From: an uncultured Lachnospiraceae bacterium
GTDB taxonomy: Bacteria > Bacillota > Clostridia > Lachnospirales > Lachnospiraceae
Length of the DNA stretch: 64,000 bases
Direction: 5' to 3'
NCBI GenBank assembly: GCA_900539175.1
Contig: UQAW01000009.1
Coordinates: forward strand, 13,249-77,248
Shown: positions 61,332 to 64,000 of the stretch, piece by piece
How positions within the stretch are numbered: position 1 is the first letter of the stretch
Layout: each line of letters begins with the position of its first letter
Translations under genes and position numbers: made by a program
Notes under the pieces: generated by a model
The model's database searches: none
What the model saw: the letters and a program-made list of their open reading frames with translations, nothing else
Told to the model about the DNA's origin: nothing

Positions 61332-62366
61332 ATGAGTTTTACATTCGTAAAAGAAATACCATCACCGGAACAGATTCGAAAAGAATACCCGCTGAGTGCG
61401 AGAGCGACAGAGCAAAAAGCAGCCAGAGATGCAGAGATTGCAAAGGTATTTACCGGGGAATCGGACAAGTTCCTTGTGATTATCGGACCGTGTTCTGCAG
61501 ACAATGAAGATGCGGTCTGCGATTACATCAGCCGTCTGGTTCCGGTTCAGGAGAAAGTGAAAGATAAGATTATCATTATTCCCCGAATCTACACAAACAA
61601 ACCGCGTACGACCGGAGAAGGATATAAGGGAATCGTGCATCAGCCGGACCCGGAGAAAAAGCCCGACCTGCTGCATGGTCTGATTGCCATGCGTAAGATG
61701 CATATCCGTGCGATTGAAGAGAGTGGTCTGACCCCGGCGGACGAGATGTTGTATCCGTCCAACTGGAGTTATGTCTCTGATATCCTGTCATATGTGGCAG
61801 TAGGTGCCCGTTCCGTGGAAAATCAGGAGCATCGTCTGACAATCTCCGGTATTGACGTACCGGCAGGTATGAAAAATCCGACCAGCGGCGATCTGTCCGT
61901 GATGTTGAATTCCTGTATTGCTGCGCAGGCGAAGCACAGTTTTATCTACCGCCACTGGGAAGCAAAGACGGAGGGAAATCCTCTGGCGCATACGATTCTG
62001 CGAGGGGCTGTCAATAAACATGGCAATGCGATTCCAAATTATCATTATGAAGATCTGCAGCTTCTGTTGGAGAAGTATCAGGAGACGAATCTTGCGAATC
62101 CGGCAACGATTGTAGATACAAACCATTCTAATTCGAATAAACAGTATCAGGAGCAGGTACGGATTGCCAAAGAAGTTCTGCACAGTCGTAAACACTCAGA
62201 AGATATTCATAATTTGGTAAAAGGTCTGATGATTGAAAGCTATATTGAACCAGGTAATCAGAAGATTGGATGCGGAACTCATGTGTATGGCAAATCTATT
62301 ACGGATCCCTGCCTTGGATGGGAAGAATCGGAACGTTTGATTTATGAAATCGCTGAAAATTGTTAA
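61332..62366 (+). CDS. aroF: 3-deoxy-7-phosphoheptulonate synthase (DAHP synthase, class I)
   Basis: The 344-residue protein has FLVIIGPCSADNEDAVCDYI near residue 50, RIYTNKPRTTGEGYKG near 80, and HSNSNKQYQEQV near 260. These fit the AroF/G/H type (class I-alpha) that condenses PEP and erythrose 4-phosphate, the first step of aromatic amino acid synthesis. ATG 61332 follows GAGGAGAGAAAGTCATC. Confidence 0.93.
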   Translation: MSFTFVKEIPSPEQIRKEYPLSARATEQKAARDAEIAKVFTGESDKFLVIIGPCSADNEDAVCDYISRLVPVQEKVKDKIIIIPRIYTNKPRTTGEGYKGIVHQPDPEKKPDLLHGLIAMRKMHIRAIEESGLTPADEMLYPSNWSYVSDILSYVAVGARSVENQEHRLTISGIDVPAGMKNPTSGDLSVMLNSCIAAQAKHSFIYRHWEAKTEGNPLAHTILRGAVNKHGNAIPNYHYEDLQLLLEKYQETNLANPATIVDTNHSNSNKQYQEQVRIAKEVLHSRKHSEDIHNLVKGLMIESYIEPGNQKIGCGTHVYGKSITDPCLGWEESERLIYEIAENC

Positions 62367-62526
62367 GGAATTGTTCAGAAATAACTTTTAAATAGTGCGT
62401 AGGATTTTAAAGTTTCTTAATGATTTTTAGAATGCTTTTAGAATATAGACATATTTTACACACATCTTATGTTTATAATAGGTTACAGATAGTTGATTAA
62501 CCACTCACTATCTCCCCCCTCATTTT

Positions 62527-62575
62527 AAAAGAGCGGACTGATACATGACGTATTGGTACCGCTCTTTTTTTGCCC
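62527..62575 (+). terminator. Intrinsic terminator after aroF
   Basis: Arms AAAAGAGCGG (62527-62536) and CCGCTCTTTT (62559-62568), then more T. The stretch 62367-62526 before it has no gene; its first bases AAGGAATTGTTCAGAAATAAC resemble one terminus of the 53400 palindromic element. Confidence 0.8.
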
Positions 62576-62610
62576 TCTCCTTTTGGAAAATTTTGTTAAT
62601 TTTATTATTG

Positions 62611-62644
62611 GAATAATCGTGGAAGCGACAAATAGCATAAGTTA
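62611..62644 (+). promoter_or_regulatory. Possible sporulation sigma (SigE-like) promoter
   Basis: GAATAAT (62611-62617) and CATAAGTTA (62636-62644) resemble the -35 and the CATAnnnTA -10 of mother-cell sigma factors, placed 26 bases before the start of a spore-hydrolase-like gene. Motif match is loose. Confidence 0.4.
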
Positions 62645-62669
62645 AAAAAAAGTAAAAAGGTTTATCAAT

Positions 62670-63944
62670 ATGGATATTTATATTGTCCAACCTGGTGATA
62701 CGGTGTTTGAGATTGCACGGCGATATGGAATTTCTGAAAGCCGCCTGATTTACGACAATCAATTGGAAGCGGATGGAACGCTTGTTGTGGGCCAGGCGTT
62801 GTTGATACGGATACCGGAATTGATACATCAGGTAGAAGCAGGGGAGACTCTGCAAATGGTAGCAGAGCGATATGGAGTTTCCCTGCGCCTGCTCTATCAG
62901 AATAATTCTTATCTTCTGGAGCGTAATTATCTGGTGGAAGGGGAGAGTCTGGTTATTCGTTATACGGAAGTATCAGAGGGGAGACAGTATGTGGTGGGAT
63001 ATGCATACCCCTTTGTTGCACAGCGTATTTTAAGAGAAGCCCTTTTATATATTGATGAGTTATTGGTATTCTCTTACGGATTTACCTTGGAAGGTGTATT
63101 GATTCCGCCGGTAAATGAGGCATATCTCATAGATGAGGCAAAGCTGTTTGGTGTAAGTCCGATCCTTGTACTGACACCGTTTTCCGCAGACGGGAGATTT
63201 AATAATTATCTGGTGAAGCAGGTGGTGAGTGAGGAACAGGTGCAGGAGCGATTGATACAGGAATTATTGGAAACTGTGAATAGAAAAGGATACCGGGGGG
63301 TTGACGTGGATTTTGAATACATTCTTCCGGAGGATAAAGACGCGTATGCAGAATTTGTCAGTGCACTGAGAAGCAGGATGAATATGCAGGGCTATCAGGT
63401 TTCGGTGGCTTTGGCACCAAAAACCTCTTCTGGGCAGCCAGGTCTGCTGTATGAGGGAATGGATTATGAAAAACTGGGGAATGCGGCAGACCACGTATTC
63501 CTGATGACTTATGAGTGGGGATACACCTATGGACCTCCGATGGCAGTGGCTCCGATCAATAAAGTCCGGGAGGTTTTGGACTATGCGGTAACCGAGATTC
63601 CAAGGGAAAAGATCCTTATGGGAGTACCGAATTATGGATATGATTGGAAATTACCATTTGTAAGGGGCGGCAGTGGAGCAACACTGATTGGAAATGTGGA
63701 AGCGGTTCGGATTGCGGAGGATATGGGAGTGGAGATTCAATATGATGAAACAGCACAAAGCCCCTATTTTACGTATCTGCAAAATGGTGTGCAGCATGAG
63801 GTATGGTTTGAGGATGTCAGGAGTATTCGGGAAAAAATAATGACATCTCTTTCCTATCAGTTTCTGGGATTTGGTTATTGGAATCTGATGCGGCCGTTTC
63901 GTGCAAACTGGCTCCTTGTTCATGCACTGGTACAGGAGGGATAA
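62670..63944 (+). CDS. Spore germination-type hydrolase: two LysM plus GH18 (SleL/YaaH-like)
   Basis: The 424-residue protein has two LysM repeats (IYIVQPGDTVFEIARRYGI at 3-21; HQVEAGETLQMVAERYGV near 52) and a GH18 barrel. The catalytic DxDxE-like motif appears as GVDVDFEYI near 210, and substrate-binding FLMTYEWGYTYGPP lies near 278. This matches YaaH/SleL N-acetylglucosaminidases that act on spore cortex. No classical signal peptide, as in YaaH, which is loaded on the spore through LysM. The start at 62670 follows AAAAAGGTTTATCA. Confidence 0.9.
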   Translation: MDIYIVQPGDTVFEIARRYGISESRLIYDNQLEADGTLVVGQALLIRIPELIHQVEAGETLQMVAERYGVSLRLLYQNNSYLLERNYLVEGESLVIRYTEVSEGRQYVVGYAYPFVAQRILREALLYIDELLVFSYGFTLEGVLIPPVNEAYLIDEAKLFGVSPILVLTPFSADGRFNNYLVKQVVSEEQVQERLIQELLETVNRKGYRGVDVDFEYILPEDKDAYAEFVSALRSRMNMQGYQVSVALAPKTSSGQPGLLYEGMDYEKLGNAADHVFLMTYEWGYTYGPPMAVAPINKVREVLDYAVTEIPREKILMGVPNYGYDWKLPFVRGGSGATLIGNVEAVRIAEDMGVEIQYDETAQSPYFTYLQNGVQHEVWFEDVRSIREKIMTSLSYQFLGFGYWNLMRPFRANWLLVHALVQEG

Positions 63945-63945
63945 T

Positions 63946-64000
63946 ATGATACCAGGGTCAAAAGGTTATGCGTTTCATGCTTGCATGAAAAAGCATGACT
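63946..64000. mobile_element. Palindromic repeat copy 2, cut by the right window edge
   Basis: The 55 bases ATGATACCAGGGTCAAAAGG...GCATGACT equal 59408-59462 except for one A/G change. It begins just after the stop codon of the GH18 gene. The remainder lies beyond the window. Confidence 0.75.

Overview
The window looks like a chromosomal piece of a spore-forming gut Clostridium of the Lachnospiraceae type (Blautia/Dorea-like). This rests on strong AGGAGG ribosome binding sites, rpmG-secE-nusG-rplK-rplA and infC-rpmI-rplT blocks of Bacillota type, a threonine T-box, SpoIIM, a spore-cortex-type LysM-GH18 hydrolase, Spo0A boxes, and arabinan-degrading genes. No rRNA, tRNA, CRISPR array, integrase or complete insertion sequence was seen.

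Bases 1-25657 hold a long co-directional (+) accessory cluster, visibly AT-richer than the rest. It opens with the 3' part of a nitrogenase component 1 (NifK/NifN-like) gene cut by the left edge. It also holds a standalone NifB-type radical SAM enzyme, a homocitrate synthase (NifV-like) with a LeuC/LeuD-type dehydratase pair, a one-chain FixB/FixA-like electron transfer flavoprotein, an acyl-activation module (ANL ligase, carrier protein, thiolase-fold synthase), a class III aminotransferase, a DapA-fold aldolase, a TtcA-like PP-loop ATPase, a cupin, an FMN-binding protein and a prephenate-dehydratase-like protein. Molybdenum genes follow: MobA, MobB and a cytoplasmic molybdopterin oxidoreductase fused to its iron-sulfur subunit. 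A polar-amino-acid-type ABC transporter closes the cluster; its ATPase carries a fused solute-binding domain. I read the cluster as a nitrogenase-family metallocofactor system of unknown substrate. It is the best candidate here for an undescribed system. NifH, NifD and NifE equivalents, if present, lie left of the window.

Bases 25778-28207 are the rpmG-secE-nusG-rplK-rplA transcription unit, with two copies of an RNA element mimicking the 23S rRNA L1-binding site. After a patatin-like phospholipase come the arabinose-oligosaccharide genes (29367-38281): GH127 beta-L-arabinofuranosidase, lipoprotein and two permeases of a CUT1 transporter, a YesL/DUF624 protein, a LacI regulator and GH51 alpha-L-arabinofuranosidase. 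A LacI-type operator pair lies downstream of the GH127 promoter.

Bases 38549-52449 are all on the minus strand: infC-rpmI-rplT with an attenuated leader; an amine or amino-acid dehydrogenase operon (ferredoxin-like, FAD/NAD, BFD-like and DAO-type subunits, AraC regulator, PII protein, APC permease, ornithine-cyclodeaminase-family protein); a zinc-ribbon membrane protein; a DUF1540 protein; thrS with its T-box; and a small operon of secreted or anchored unknowns behind two Spo0A boxes.

Bases 52883-64000 hold a doubly frameshifted phosphatase gene, the thiamine transporter ThiT, a LysR regulator, an XPD-type helicase with nuclease domain, an HPr-like protein without the active histidine, an Mrp/NBP35 ATPase, spoIIM, xerD, DAHP synthase and a spore hydrolase. 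Several small palindromic repeat families are scattered through the right half.
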